A stretch of 64,000 nucleotides of DNA from the NCBI GenBank assembly GCA_964419545.1, contig CAYQQU010000017.1, positions 1-64,000 of the forward strand, read 5' to 3'. Origin of the DNA: CAYQQU01 sp964419545 (lineage in GTDB: Bacteria > Bacteroidota > Bacteroidia > Chitinophagales > Saprospiraceae). The notes under the pieces are model-generated. The model saw only the letters and a list, made by a program, of their open reading frames with translations, made no database searches and was not told where the DNA came from. The first letter of the stretch is position 1. Every line of letters begins with the position of its first letter. Below, piece after piece: positions 29,769 to 38,460 of this stretch. A program made the translations under genes and the position numbers.

Positions 29769-30287
29769 ATGAAATCCATATCCATTGCGCTACCGGAACC
29801 GAGTCTGATCGGTGAAGCCCTGTCGCGGGTCGACTACCTCGACGTTTTCGCCATCGACCTGAAAAGCCGGCCCCCGGTAGCCTCGTTGCCGCCCTTGTTT
29901 TTTCGATCTTTTCCCGCCTGGTTCGTTGCTTTGTTGCATATCCGCGAGGCGATGGCGGGGGTGATCGGGCTGAAGACCGCCCACGGCATTGACGTGAAGG
30001 CCCAGCTGGCTGACTTTCGGGGCGAACCCGGCCAGTCGGTGGCCCTCTTTCACGTGCTGGGCCGGTCGGAAGAAGAAATACTGACCGGCGAAGACGACCG
30101 GCACCTCGATTTTCGCCTTTCCTTTTTCGTACTGCCCCGGGAAGAAGGCAGCCGGATAGCGCTGGCGACCACCGTGCAATTCAAAGGTTGGCTGGGGCGT
30201 CTGTATTTCCTGCCTGTACGCCCTATCCATCGCCTGATCGTGCCGGTCATGTTGCGGCGTATGGCCAAAAAGCTGGAAAACAAATAA
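29769..30287 (+). CDS. DUF2867 family protein
   Basis: The 172-aa protein has the DUF2867 pattern (VDYLDVFAIDL, WFVALLHIREAM, DRHLDFRLSFF, TTVQFKGWLGRLYFLPVRPIH), a START-like fold often fused to NAD-binding domains. Its molecular role is not established. The start is fixed by operator O2 lying immediately before it. It is 39 bases after the TetR gene and 12 bases before a small membrane protein gene, so the three probably act as one regulated unit. Confidence 0.82.
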   Translation: MKSISIALPEPSLIGEALSRVDYLDVFAIDLKSRPPVASLPPLFFRSFPAWFVALLHIREAMAGVIGLKTAHGIDVKAQLADFRGEPGQSVALFHVLGRSEEEILTGEDDRHLDFRLSFFVLPREEGSRIALATTVQFKGWLGRLYFLPVRPIHRLIVPVMLRRMAKKLENK

Positions 30288-30299
30288 AAAAGTATCCTT

Positions 30300-30650
30300 A
30301 TGAAAAACTGGATCGGAAAAACCCTGGTCGGCATTGGTCTTCTGCATACCGCCCTCGGATTGATCTTTCTGCGGGAAATCGGCGCCTTGTTGCTCGCCGA
30401 AGGTTTGTTCAATACCGTCAATCGCCAACCGCCGCGCGAGGCTTTCTTCTGGTTTATTTTCGCCGGCCTGGAAATGATATTGCTCGGGTTGTTGGTCCAT
30501 GATTACGAACGGCGCCGGCTGGCCTTTCCCCGCTTCTTGGGATGGTTCTTACTGGGCCTGGCGCTGATCACGGTGCTGATCATGCCCGCCTCCGGCGGCT
30601 GGCTGGTGCTGCTGCCGGCCATTGCCCTGATCGTAAAATCGGGCCGGTAA
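30300..30650 (+). CDS. DUF6463-like small membrane protein
   Basis: The 116-aa protein has four predicted helices (IGLLHTALGLIFL, WFIFAGLEMILLGLLV, FLGWFLLGLALITVLIM, WLVLLPAIALIV). The layout G..HTALGL, FW...G..M...G matches DUF6463, whose function is unknown. It follows the DUF2867 gene by 12 bases in the TetR-controlled unit. Confidence 0.75.
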   Translation: MKNWIGKTLVGIGLLHTALGLIFLREIGALLLAEGLFNTVNRQPPREAFFWFIFAGLEMILLGLLVHDYERRRLAFPRFLGWFLLGLALITVLIMPASGGWLVLLPAIALIVKSGR

Positions 30651-30808
30651 TCCCGGGAACATCGCTGATGTTGGAGATGTAAATAGGGGATACGCCAGAT
30701 TTGCCTCATCTTTAGGCAGTAATCCTGCATCCGGACTTTTGGCAGGGGCGGGATTTGGCAATTTTACTTCACATCCGCTATTTTTAGGGAGGACTTTACG
30801 GTCTGCTC

Positions 30809-31942
30809 ATGGAAATCATTTTCATCTTCGGCACGGCGCTGGCCTTTTTCTTCGAGTTCCTGTTGTTGCAAAAACGCAGCAAAAGCGTATCGGATACCGT
30901 GCTGGCCGTCTGGATGTTCTTCATTGGTCTGCACCTGTTCTCGGTCTACGGTTTCATCCAGGATTTGCACCTTCGCTGGCCGGTTTCGATCCCGCTGGCC
31001 GCCCCCTTGCCCCTTGTGCACGGCCCCTTTCTGTTGCTGTACGTACTGGGCTTGATCCGCGAAAAACGAAAAATCAGGTGGTTTGACGGGCTGCATTTTT
31101 TGCCTTACTTGTTCGGTGCATCCATTTTTTTTCCTTTCCTGGGGCTGCCCCGGGAAACGTTGCGCGTCCTCCTGTACGACCCCGAAGCTTACGATTGGCC
31201 CTGGTATTTCATTGCTTTTAACGTTGCCATCCAGGTATCCGGCCTGCTCTACGCGCTGGCGGCGCATTTTTTGCTGCAGGGACACCGCCGGCGGATCAAG
31301 GACCGCTTTTCCTTCGAAGAGGAAGTCAGCCTGACCTGGCTGCGGTACAATATATTGGCGATCGGCCTTATTTACCTAATCGTGATCTTCAGTATCGTAC
31401 TGGACGAGGTGTTCGGCCTGTTGCCCCCGCTGGGCCGGGATTATATGATCTATACCTCCGTCACGCTTTTTGTCTTTTTCTTCGGCTATTTCGGTATCCG
31501 GCAGGAAAACATATTCACGGACGCTGCGCCTGCCGGGGCGACGGAAAAAGAAGAGGGCGAAGCCGAACGCTACCGCCGCTCGGGCCTGAATCCCGAAAAA
31601 ACGGACCAGGCCTACCGGCGCTTGCTGGATTACATGGACAAAGAAAAGCCCTTTCTCGAAAGCCGTCTTACCCTCTATCAGCTGGCCGGTTGCCTCGATC
31701 TTTCCCCCAACCACCTCTCCCAGGTCATCAATGAAAAAGCCGGTCAGAACTTTTACCAGTTTGTCAATAGCTATCGCATCCGGGCTTTTCAGGAAAAAGC
31801 CAAAGACCCCGGCAATGCTCATCTTACCTTGTTGGCGCTCGCCCTGGAATGCGGATTTAATTCCAAATCCTCATTCAATCACATCTTCAAGAAGTTTACG
31901 GGAATGACCCCCTCGCAGTACCAGCGGTCCCTGGCGCAGTAA
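30809..31942 (+). CDS. Membrane-bound AraC family regulator
   Basis: The 377-aa protein has about seven transmembrane helices (residues 1-230) with a cytoplasmic C-terminal AraC HTH. The DNA-binding part (LTLYQLAGCLDLSPNHLSQV, ALECGFNSKSSFNHIFKKF, GMTPSQYQ) is complete, with both helix-turn-helix motifs. Such proteins sense a signal in or across the membrane and activate a nearby gene. The gene stands 245 bases before a small peptide/TonB receptor pair, and paired direct repeats in the gap are good candidate binding sites. Confidence 0.88.
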   Translation: MEIIFIFGTALAFFFEFLLLQKRSKSVSDTVLAVWMFFIGLHLFSVYGFIQDLHLRWPVSIPLAAPLPLVHGPFLLLYVLGLIREKRKIRWFDGLHFLPYLFGASIFFPFLGLPRETLRVLLYDPEAYDWPWYFIAFNVAIQVSGLLYALAAHFLLQGHRRRIKDRFSFEEEVSLTWLRYNILAIGLIYLIVIFSIVLDEVFGLLPPLGRDYMIYTSVTLFVFFFGYFGIRQENIFTDAAPAGATEKEEGEAERYRRSGLNPEKTDQAYRRLLDYMDKEKPFLESRLTLYQLAGCLDLSPNHLSQVINEKAGQNFYQFVNSYRIRAFQEKAKDPGNAHLTLLALALECGFNSKSSFNHIFKKFTGMTPSQYQRSLAQ

Positions 31943-31955
31943 CAGCAGGTCCGAT

Positions 31956-32030
31956 CCTACCCGTTTGGACGTCTGTTTCGTCCGTCCCTACCCGTTTGAG
32001 CGCCGGCCGTTGCCGGGCGCCCCATCTTTG
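31956..32030 (+). promoter_or_regulatory. Candidate AraC-dependent promoter
   Basis: CCTACCCGTTTG occurs at 31956-31967 and again at 31987-31998, start to start 31 bp, about three helical turns. Downstream, CATCTTTG (32023-32030) is one mismatch from the -7 consensus, but the TTG spacing is 24, too long for a good basal promoter. This suits an activator-dependent promoter for the peptide/TonB receptor genes. Confidence 0.5.
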
Positions 32031-32047
32031 TCGTAAAAGGAAAATCG

Positions 32048-32191
32048 ATGATGAAACAGCTCCGGCTACCGAAAAAAATCTTCCCTTCCTGGCAGCAGGT
32101 GGGCTGGTGGTTGCTGCTGCTGATGCAGGTGCTCAGCCTGTTGATCCTGCTTTTCCTGTTTTTCGCAAACTTCAAAATCAGTTACCTATGA
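32048..32191 (+). CDS. Small single-pass membrane peptide (47 aa)
   Basis: This short gene starts with a double ATG (32048, 32051) and reads MMKQLRLPKKIFPSW, then one long hydrophobic helix (WWLLLLMQVLSLLILLFLFF) and a short tail ANFKISYL. Its TGA (32189-32191) overlaps the ATG of the TonB receptor (ATGA), so the two are translationally coupled. A basic N-terminus followed by one helix predicts an inner-membrane peptide, N-terminus inside. No family is recognised. It could be a leader that couples receptor translation, or a partner of the receptor or AraC protein. Confidence 0.55.
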   Translation: MMKQLRLPKKIFPSWQQVGWWLLLLMQVLSLLILLFLFFANFKISYL

Positions 32192-34554
32192 ATGCCCTGC
32201 TCAAAAGATGCTTTTTATTTCTCCTGACCTTGCCGATCCTCCCTTTCGTTTATGCCCAGGCCCCGGCGCTTACGCAAACCATCCGCGGCGTGGTCCTCGA
32301 TCAGGACTCCCGCCAGCCGATCATCGGCGCCAACGTCGTCGTGCTCGGATCGAATCCACTTCAGGGCGCCGCCACCGATCTGGACGGCCGCTTCCGGCTC
32401 GCGGAAGTACCCGTCGGGCGGGCCGATCTCGCCTTTTCCTACGTGGGATACGAGGAGCGGGTGCTGCCCAATATCGTGGTCAACTCCGCGCACGAAGTGG
32501 TGCTGCAGGTAGAACTGACCGAATCGGTGCAGCAACTGGATCAGGTGGTGGTGCAATACCGTCAGAAAAAAAACGAGACGCGCGACGAGATGGCCCTGGT
32601 GAGCGCCCGAGCCTTTTCCGTGGAGGAAACCAGCCGCTACGCCGGCGCCATTAACGACCCGGCGCGCATGGTGTCGGCTTTTGCCGGCATCACCGGCAAT
32701 GCGATGGGCAGCAACGAGATCGTGGTGCGCGGCAACTCGCCCAAAGGCGTGCTTTGGCGCCTGGAAGGGGTAGAGATCCCCAACCCCAACCACTTTTCGG
32801 ACGAAGGCTCCACCGGCGGGCCCATCAACGCGCTCAACAGCACCATGCTGGCCAATTCCGACTTTTTCACCGGCGCTTTCGCCCCGCCGTACGGCAACGC
32901 TTATTCCGGCGTTTTTGATATCCGTTTGCGTAACGGGAATAACGACCGGCGGGAGTATACCTTCCAGGCCGGTACGGTAGGGCTCGACCTGACCATGGAA
33001 GGGCCTTTCAAAAAAGGTTATGATGGTTCTTACCTCTTCAACTACCGCTATTCTTCTCTTGCCTTGCTCGACAACCTGGGCATAACCGACTACGGCGGGG
33101 TTCCGAAGTACCAGGACCTTTCGTTCAAGGTCAACCTGCCCACCAGCCGCGCCGGTCGTTTCTCCTTGTTCGGACTGGCCGGGCAGAGCCACATCCTTTC
33201 CGAACTGGAGGACGCCGACATCAGCGAACTGATCGTCGAACGCCACGATGTGCAATCGGAGCTGGGTGTCCTCGGCCTCAACCACACTTATTTACTGGGC
33301 GATCGCACCTACCTGCGCAGCAGCCTGTCGTTTTCCGAGAACGGCAGCGGCGTGGCCGGCGAGCGGCGAAGCGATGAAGATACATTTTACGAATCGCTCG
33401 ACAGCAAATTGCGCAAATACGCCCTGCGAGCCGCCACGAACCTGCACCATAAATTCAACGCCCGCAACAAATTGCAAACCGGCCTGCTCTACACCCGCTA
33501 CTACTACGATTTCCGGCACCGGGAGTTTGACGACGACCGGCAGCGGATGCGCACCTATCTGGATACGGAGGATCAGACCGGCCTCTGGCAGGGTTATGCG
33601 AGCTGGAAACACCGCTTCAACGAGCGCCTGCAGGCTGTCGGCGGCCTGCACCTGCAGTACTTTACGTTCAACGCCGCCGTTTCGGTGGAACCCCGGCTGA
33701 GCCTGAGCTGGCAGTGGCGTCCGCAACACCGCTTTTTCGCCGGTTTCGGCGTGCACAGCCGCTTGTCGGCCATCACCGAATACCTCGCCCATGAGGTCGG
33801 GGAGAATGGCGAAAAGCAGTACTTTAACCAGGACCTGAGTTTGCCCAAGGCCAGGCACTATGTCCTTGGGTATGACCTTCAGCTCAGCGCCAACACTCAC
33901 TTCAAAACCGAGCTTTACTACCAGGACCTGTACGACGTGCCGGTCGGAGCCGAGCCGGGCAGTACGTTCTCTGTCCTCAACGACCTGGGCAGCTCTTCTT
34001 TCGAGCGCATGGTCAACGAAGGCAGCGGTCGCAACCTGGGCATAGAACTGACGCTGGAGCAATTCCTGGTCGACGGGTTCTACTATATGGTCAACGGCTC
34101 GCTCTACGACTCCCGGTACCGGGCTGCCGACGGCGTCTGGCGGGATACCCGCTTTAACGGGCGCTACGTAAGCAATGTACTGCTGGGCAAGGAATTTCTA
34201 CTCAAGAGCAAGGGAGACAAACAAAAGACACTAGGCTTCAATGCGCGCTTCCTGATGTACGGCGGCGCCTATTTTACGCCCATCGACCTGGCGGCTTCGC
34301 AGGCTGCCGGTCAGGAGATCCGCCTGGAGGATCAGCCTTTTTCGCAGCAGGGCGACGACGTGCTGCGCCTCGATTTCAGCCTAACCTACCGCATCAACCG
34401 CCCCAAAACCACTCAGTTCCTGAAACTGGAGATGCAGAACCTGACCAGCCACGACGCCCTGGTTGAACAATACTACAACCACTACGGCGGCAAGATCGTC
34501 GAGATCCGCCAACTGCCGATACTGCCGGCGCTGTTTTACGGACTCTCGTTTTGA
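32188..34554 (+). CDS. TonB-dependent receptor with CarboxypepD_reg domain
   Basis: The ~788-aa outer-membrane receptor uses the ATG at 32188, which starts a signal peptide (MNALLKRCFLFLLTLPILP..YAQ) and overlaps the upstream peptide gene; a longer frame would add 64 unrelated residues. A carboxypeptidase-regulatory-like domain (~30-115, RGVVLDQDSRQPIIGANVVV, DGRFRLAEVPVG) precedes a plug domain (NEIVVRGNSPKGVLWRLEGVEIPNPNHF) and a barrel that ends in LPALFYGLSF. It would take up a nutrient powered by TonB/ExbBD. No SusD-like partner is next to it; the neighbour is a membrane AraC regulator, which suggests substrate-responsive expression. The substrate is unknown. Confidence 0.9.
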   Translation: MNALLKRCFLFLLTLPILPFVYAQAPALTQTIRGVVLDQDSRQPIIGANVVVLGSNPLQGAATDLDGRFRLAEVPVGRADLAFSYVGYEERVLPNIVVNSAHEVVLQVELTESVQQLDQVVVQYRQKKNETRDEMALVSARAFSVEETSRYAGAINDPARMVSAFAGITGNAMGSNEIVVRGNSPKGVLWRLEGVEIPNPNHFSDEGSTGGPINALNSTMLANSDFFTGAFAPPYGNAYSGVFDIRLRNGNNDRREYTFQAGTVGLDLTMEGPFKKGYDGSYLFNYRYSSLALLDNLGITDYGGVPKYQDLSFKVNLPTSRAGRFSLFGLAGQSHILSELEDADISELIVERHDVQSELGVLGLNHTYLLGDRTYLRSSLSFSENGSGVAGERRSDEDTFYESLDSKLRKYALRAATNLHHKFNARNKLQTGLLYTRYYYDFRHREFDDDRQRMRTYLDTEDQTGLWQGYASWKHRFNERLQAVGGLHLQYFTFNAAVSVEPRLSLSWQWRPQHRFFAGFGVHSRLSAITEYLAHEVGENGEKQYFNQDLSLPKARHYVLGYDLQLSANTHFKTELYYQDLYDVPVGAEPGSTFSVLNDLGSSSFERMVNEGSGRNLGIELTLEQFLVDGFYYMVNGSLYDSRYRAADGVWRDTRFNGRYVSNVLLGKEFLLKSKGDKQKTLGFNARFLMYGGAYFTPIDLAASQAAGQEIRLEDQPFSQQGDDVLRLDFSLTYRINRPKTTQFLKLEMQNLTSHDALVEQYYNHYGGKIVEIRQLPILPALFYGLSF

Positions 34555-34582
34555 TGAAAATACCCAAACCTGCTGACTACGC

Positions 34583-34620
34583 AAAAAGCGCCCCTACCTA
34601 TGTCGGTGGGGGCGCTTTTT
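34583..34620. terminator. Bidirectional intrinsic terminator
   Basis: AAAAAGCGCCCC pairs with GGGGCGCTTTTT between two converging genes. A- and T-runs on both sides let it serve either strand. Confidence 0.85.
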
Positions 34621-34639
34621 AATCTGCATTAAGTAGTAA

Positions 34640-35041
34640 TCAGATATTCTCTTCTACTTCCTGCAGAGCTTGTCGGACGTCAGTCTTGAAGTCTTGCCAG
34701 CCATCCTCAAAGTTTTCGCTCAGGCGTTCCATATTTTGATTCAGCTCGCTTCTTTTCTTTTCCAGGTAGTCGATCTCGTCCTGGATCTCCGCTTCGGCTT
34801 CATCGGAAGCTTCGGCGAGGTCGGCGCGTAGCTCTTCCAGTCGGTTATCGATCTTTTGCCGGGTGGCGTTGAGGTCTTTGCGCAACTCTTCTCTTTCGGC
34901 TTCGACGGCTTCACCTACCGACTCGGCGGCTTCTTCGATGTCTTCCTGAGCTTGTTCGGATGCCGACTGGTTTTCGCAGGCGCCGGCGCCGATAAAGATG
35001 AAGAGGAGCAGAAATAAAAATTTAATGCTTAAATTTTTCAT
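34640..35041 (-). CDS. Coiled-coil lipoprotein, unknown
   Basis: The 133-aa protein has a lipobox (IFIGAGAC, Cys22) followed by an acidic, Glu/Ala/Arg-rich region with continuous heptads (residues ~30-125). It is probably a helical bundle or coiled coil anchored in a membrane. Composition resembles small stress-related proteins of Bacteroidota, but no family is firmly recognised. Its neighbour upstream is a holin-like membrane protein. Confidence 0.7.
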   Translation of the reverse strand: MKNLSIKFLFLLLFIFIGAGACENQSASEQAQEDIEEAAESVGEAVEAEREELRKDLNATRQKIDNRLEELRADLAEASDEAEAEIQDEIDYLEKKRSELNQNMERLSENFEDGWQDFKTDVRQALQEVEENI

Positions 35042-35119
35042 GGTAATCTATTTATGCGTTAATGATCGTTGCGACTGGCGCAACGACCGGAGGAAATAAC
35101 GGTTTTGAAGAAAGTGATA

Positions 35120-35470
35120 CTATTCGACCCGGGCGCCGTGGCGCTGCCGATTCACCGCGAGGCTGAATATGGAAAGGATCAGAGACAGGACCAGCGCCCA
35201 GAACCAGCCGTCGACGTAAAAATCAGTCAACAGCCAGTCGGTGAGCAGGATCATGGCGGCATTGATCACCAGTAGAAAAAGGCCCAGTGTCAGAATAGTG
35301 ACCGGCAGGGTAAGGAACACCAATACCGGACGAATAAAAAAGTTCACGACGGTCAACACGAGAATGACGAGTACGGCGTCCAGGTAACTATCCACGGTGA
35401 TCCCGGAGAAGATCATGGCAGAACCGTACAGGATTAATGCATTGATGATCAGTGCAAGGAGAAAGCCCAT
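35120..35470 (-). CDS. Phage holin family (YvlD-like) membrane protein
   Basis: The 116-aa protein has four helices (LLALIINALILYGSAMIF, DAVLVILVLTVVNFFIRPVL, VTILTLGLFLLVINAAMILL, WFWALVLSLILSIFSL). The pattern NFFIRPVL..LTLPVTILTLGLF...N is typical of PF04020 (phage_holin_4_2/YvlD). Despite the name these are chromosomal proteins of unknown role and not evidence of a phage. Confidence 0.85.
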   Translation of the reverse strand: MGFLLALIINALILYGSAMIFSGITVDSYLDAVLVILVLTVVNFFIRPVLVFLTLPVTILTLGLFLLVINAAMILLTDWLLTDFYVDGWFWALVLSLILSIFSLAVNRQRHGARVE

Positions 35471-35558
35471 GTTTTTTGTTTAAAGCGGTTTTTCGATCTC
35501 GTTTAACCATAGAACGCGACCATGGGCTTCGTGTTCGGGAAGCTTCCCATTCGTTTAA

Positions 35559-36401
35559 TTAATCGTACAAGGCGGAGAACCACAGGGTGATCGCCTGTTC
35601 CGGCCAGTTGACCACCACCGGCAGGTCGGACGGGGTGATGCCCGGCGGGATGATCCCGCGATTTTCGAATCCCCGGAAAAAGCGCAGCTCCATTTCCCAG
35701 GGGTAGAGGCGGTGGTAGCCGAAGTAATTGATGGTTACTTCCTGAATCCTTTCCCAGCTGAACCAGTTGTCGGCGTCGAATTCGTAGAACCAGAGGGCCA
35801 GCGCGTAGCCCGCTACCGGCGTGCTGTTGAAATAAGTGTCGATGTAGGCTTTTTCGATATCGGCCACCATCTGGTCTTTGGCTCCCGCGGAGAGGTCGCG
35901 TTCCTTACTGATGGCGCCCACGCGTTTGGCTACCCATTCCCGGAAGGTTTCCTCGTTGGATACCAGTTTGTTGAACGATTCCAAATCGTCGAAGGTGGTG
36001 CGGAAGTACTCCAGCGGCCAGTTTTCGCGATAAATCACGCCCTCTTCGTACATCGAGTTGCGAAAAGCCTCAGCGGCGGGCGTACCGAAGGTGTAGATGA
36101 GGTCTTGCACCGTACCGTTGCCTACGCCCCGGATGTCGTCGAGTTGGGAAAATTCGGTGAAGCGCTGGAAGGGCAGCTTATTGCGCTCCCGCAGGATACG
36201 AGCGGCCAGTTTGGCGCCGATGGTCCTGCCCGGGCCGTCCGCCGGATCGTCCTCTATTTTTCCGCCGGTAATATCGGCTACTGTTTGGGCGCGGTTGAAG
36301 AAATCGAGAATGCGGTTGGCGATCCAACGGGGTACTTCGGGCGAAGAAAGCTGCGGCATGTTAAGGTGTTGAGAATGGTTTGCTAATTTTACTTGCATCA
36401 A
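35559..36401 (-). CDS. Helix-hairpin-helix-containing hypothetical protein
   Basis: The 280-aa soluble protein has a DNA-binding-type helix-hairpin-helix segment (residues ~55-105: GAKLAARILRERNKLPFQ, LDDIRGVGNGTVQDLIY) and an uncharacterised C-terminal part rich in aromatic residues (LWFYEFDADNWFSW). The ATG at 36359 (MPQLSSPEVPRW) is an alternative start that would drop 14 residues. It is separated from msrBA by about 100 bases, on the same strand. Confidence 0.6.
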   Translation of the reverse strand: MMQVKLANHSQHLNMPQLSSPEVPRWIANRILDFFNRAQTVADITGGKIEDDPADGPGRTIGAKLAARILRERNKLPFQRFTEFSQLDDIRGVGNGTVQDLIYTFGTPAAEAFRNSMYEEGVIYRENWPLEYFRTTFDDLESFNKLVSNEETFREWVAKRVGAISKERDLSAGAKDQMVADIEKAYIDTYFNSTPVAGYALALWFYEFDADNWFSWERIQEVTINYFGYHRLYPWEMELRFFRGFENRGIIPPGITPSDLPVVVNWPEQAITLWFSALYD

Positions 36402-36504
36402 CAGGCAAATTAGCCAGACTTCGGGATAAGCACCGGTTTTCGAATATTATCTTTTTGTAAATAGGCAACAGAAGCAAGCGCCAAACATGCTCGTATGCTT
36501 AGCC

Positions 36505-37593
36505 CTAATTATTCCGCTTCAGCAATCCCGAAAATTTCTTCTCCACTTTCTCTACCTTAGGCCGGCTGATGCGCTGCATGTAGGGGTTTTCGGGATGCGC
36601 CTCGTAGTAGTCCTGGTGATAAGCTTCCGCTACCCAGAATTCGGAATAAGGGGATAGTTCGGTCACGATGGGTTTGTCGAATTCATCCGATGCTTCCAGC
36701 TTGGCGATCTTGGACTCTGCGGCTGCTTTTTGGTCTTCATTGTGATAAAAGATGGCGGAACGATACTGCGGGCCGACGTCCGGGCCCTGGCGATTGAGCT
36801 GGGTGGGGTCGTGGGCGACGAAGAAGATGTCCAGCAGCGTCTCGTAATCGATCATTGCCGGGTCGTAATAGATGATGATCGACTCGGCGTGGCTGGTGTT
36901 GCCGCGTCCCACTTCTTCGTAGGTAGGATATTTTTCCTCGCCGCCGGAATAGCCGCTGATCACGTCCGCTACGCCCCGGATGCGCTCGAAGGCTGCTTCG
37001 GTGCACCAGAAGCAGCCGCCGGCGAAGGTAGCCACGGCGTATTGTTCATAGCCTTTGCCGGCGATGTATTCGGAGATGGGTTGAACGTCCGTATTTTTCG
37101 GCGCTTTTTCTTGCTTTTGCTCCTCAGCTACGAAGTCGAGGCTCATGGAGTTGACGCAGTGGCGCGTTTGTTTTTCCGTAAATCCTTCTCCCCGGAAAAC
37201 ATGCCCGAGGTGGCCGCCACAGTTCGAACAAACGATTTCGGTGCGGTAGCCGTCGGCGTCGGGCAACTCCTTGACGTTGTCGGCGATCATTTCGTCAAAG
37301 CTGGGCCAGCCGGTGCCGCTGTCGAATTTATCTTCCGAACGGAACAGCGGCAGGTTGCACTGCCGGCAGATGTAGATGCCGTCCCCTTTGTGATCGTGAA
37401 ACTCGCCGGAGAAAGCCCATTCGGTGCCTTTGTTGAGGATCACCCGCTTTTCTTTGTCGTTGAGTTCATTGTAATTTTCCGGGTTTTCGATCACCGGAGG
37501 CAGCTCGGCCAGCGCTTCGGCCGGCTTGCTCTGGGCGCAGGCATAAACCAGGCCGATGGTCATCGCGAAGGTGAGCAAATGGTATAATTTCAT
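36505..37593 (-). CDS. msrBA: Lipoprotein MsrB-MsrA fusion methionine sulfoxide reductase
   Basis: The 362-aa bifunctional enzyme reduces both stereoisomers of methionine sulfoxide. A lipoprotein signal (IGLVYAC, Cys19) places it outside the inner membrane. The MsrB domain comes first (~35-165), with zinc Cys pairs CRQC and CSNC, motif GTGWPSF and catalytic Cys in RHCVNSMSL. The MsrA domain follows (~185-345) with GGCFWCTEAAF, SGYSGGE and YHQDYYE. Cytosolic Msr enzymes use thioredoxin; an exported one needs electrons from elsewhere. Directly upstream on the same strand (39-base gap) is a module with a MsrQ/YedZ-like heme membrane domain, a Rieske centre and a Cys-rich anchored protein, which could supply them. 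Confidence 0.93.
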   Translation of the reverse strand: MKLYHLLTFAMTIGLVYACAQSKPAEALAELPPVIENPENYNELNDKEKRVILNKGTEWAFSGEFHDHKGDGIYICRQCNLPLFRSEDKFDSGTGWPSFDEMIADNVKELPDADGYRTEIVCSNCGGHLGHVFRGEGFTEKQTRHCVNSMSLDFVAEEQKQEKAPKNTDVQPISEYIAGKGYEQYAVATFAGGCFWCTEAAFERIRGVADVISGYSGGEEKYPTYEEVGRGNTSHAESIIIYYDPAMIDYETLLDIFFVAHDPTQLNRQGPDVGPQYRSAIFYHNEDQKAAAESKIAKLEASDEFDKPIVTELSPYSEFWVAEAYHQDYYEAHPENPYMQRISRPKVEKVEKKFSGLLKRNN

Positions 37594-37632
37594 GGTGATG
37601 TATTTTTTAAATGGAAGAATTTCTGTGAAAAA

Positions 37633-38460
37633 TCATTGACTGCAAAGGGGCATTTCCTGATCCATCCAGTAAGCTTGCAGGCGTATGATATCTTTTTGGG
37701 GATCTGTGTATAAAACCAACCAATCGTCCTGTTGTTCCAGGCGGCCGCAGATGCGGAGCTGGTCGGCGATGAAGGGCAGCAATGCAGCGTTGATCGCTTC
37801 TCCTTCGGCGCCTCTGACGATGGCGTAGTTGTTGTTGCCCCGGGCATCGGTCATTCGCAGCACCGGAGGGACGCCGCCGGAGATGCAGCGCACGGCGCAC
37901 GAACGGTGGGGCTTCCCGTAGCCGGGTTTCATCACGCCGAGGGCGCATTTGGGATCGAGGATTTCCCCTTTAAGACTGACTCGCCCCAGGTTCCGACTTT
38001 GCACACGCGGCGCGCCGGCGGTGGTGTCCATCCCGAGAAAAGCATCGGCGCCTTTCGTCAATTCCAGCGCCGTTTTGTCCTGGTAGTAAATTAAAGTGCC
38101 TTTCAATTCAACCACTTTGCCGCCCAGTGGTTGCCCCGCCCGCGCTTCGATGGCGGCTAATGTCCGCTCCGCGCCCCTTTTTCCGAAACCGATGAGCAGC
38201 ACGCTTTCGACACCATCCGCGCCGTACATTTTCAACATGGGGACGGGGCGATACGTCAATACCCCCTTCAGTGCAGTCGACTTTCCCAGCTCGAAGGTAG
38301 AATCGACAAATCCCCGCTGGCTCAGCACCAGTAGCAGGGCTACCGCTATGGCCAGCCCACCGAACCACCATACGGAGCGCCGCACGGAACGCGCGTAGGT
38401 CGGCGGCGCTTTTTCCTGCCAGCCGACATAGAATTCGTCTTGTTGAGGTTTATTTTTCAT
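37633..38460 (-). CDS. Membrane-anchored Cys/His-motif protein, unknown
   Basis: The 275-aa protein has a cytoplasmic N-tail, one helix (residues ~28-50) and a ~220-residue domain predicted outside the membrane. A striking segment (residues ~170-200) reads ILDPKCALGVMKPGYGKPHR, then SCAVRCISGGVPP, giving three Cys, a CxxxC pair and a His. It may bind metal or act as a thiol relay. I cannot name a family. Its ATG overlaps the stop of the Rieske gene (TCAT/ATGA), and msrBA follows after 39 bases, so these genes are almost certainly co-expressed. Confidence 0.7.
   Translation of the reverse strand: MKNKPQQDEFYVGWQEKAPPTYARSVRRSVWWFGGLAIAVALLLVLSQRGFVDSTFELGKSTALKGVLTYRPVPMLKMYGADGVESVLLIGFGKRGAERTLAAIEARAGQPLGGKVVELKGTLIYYQDKTALELTKGADAFLGMDTTAGAPRVQSRNLGRVSLKGEILDPKCALGVMKPGYGKPHRSCAVRCISGGVPPVLRMTDARGNNNYAIVRGAEGEAINAALLPFIADQLRICGRLEQQDDWLVLYTDPQKDIIRLQAYWMDQEMPLCSQ

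Noticed and set aside
31996..32187. 64-residue N-terminal extension of the TonB receptor
   Set aside because: The extension has no signal peptide and covers the promoter-like region and the small peptide gene; the ATG at 32188 starts a proper signal peptide.
35120..35470. Prophage remnant suggested by a holin-family match
   Set aside because: PF04020 proteins are ordinary chromosomal membrane proteins and no other phage gene is nearby.
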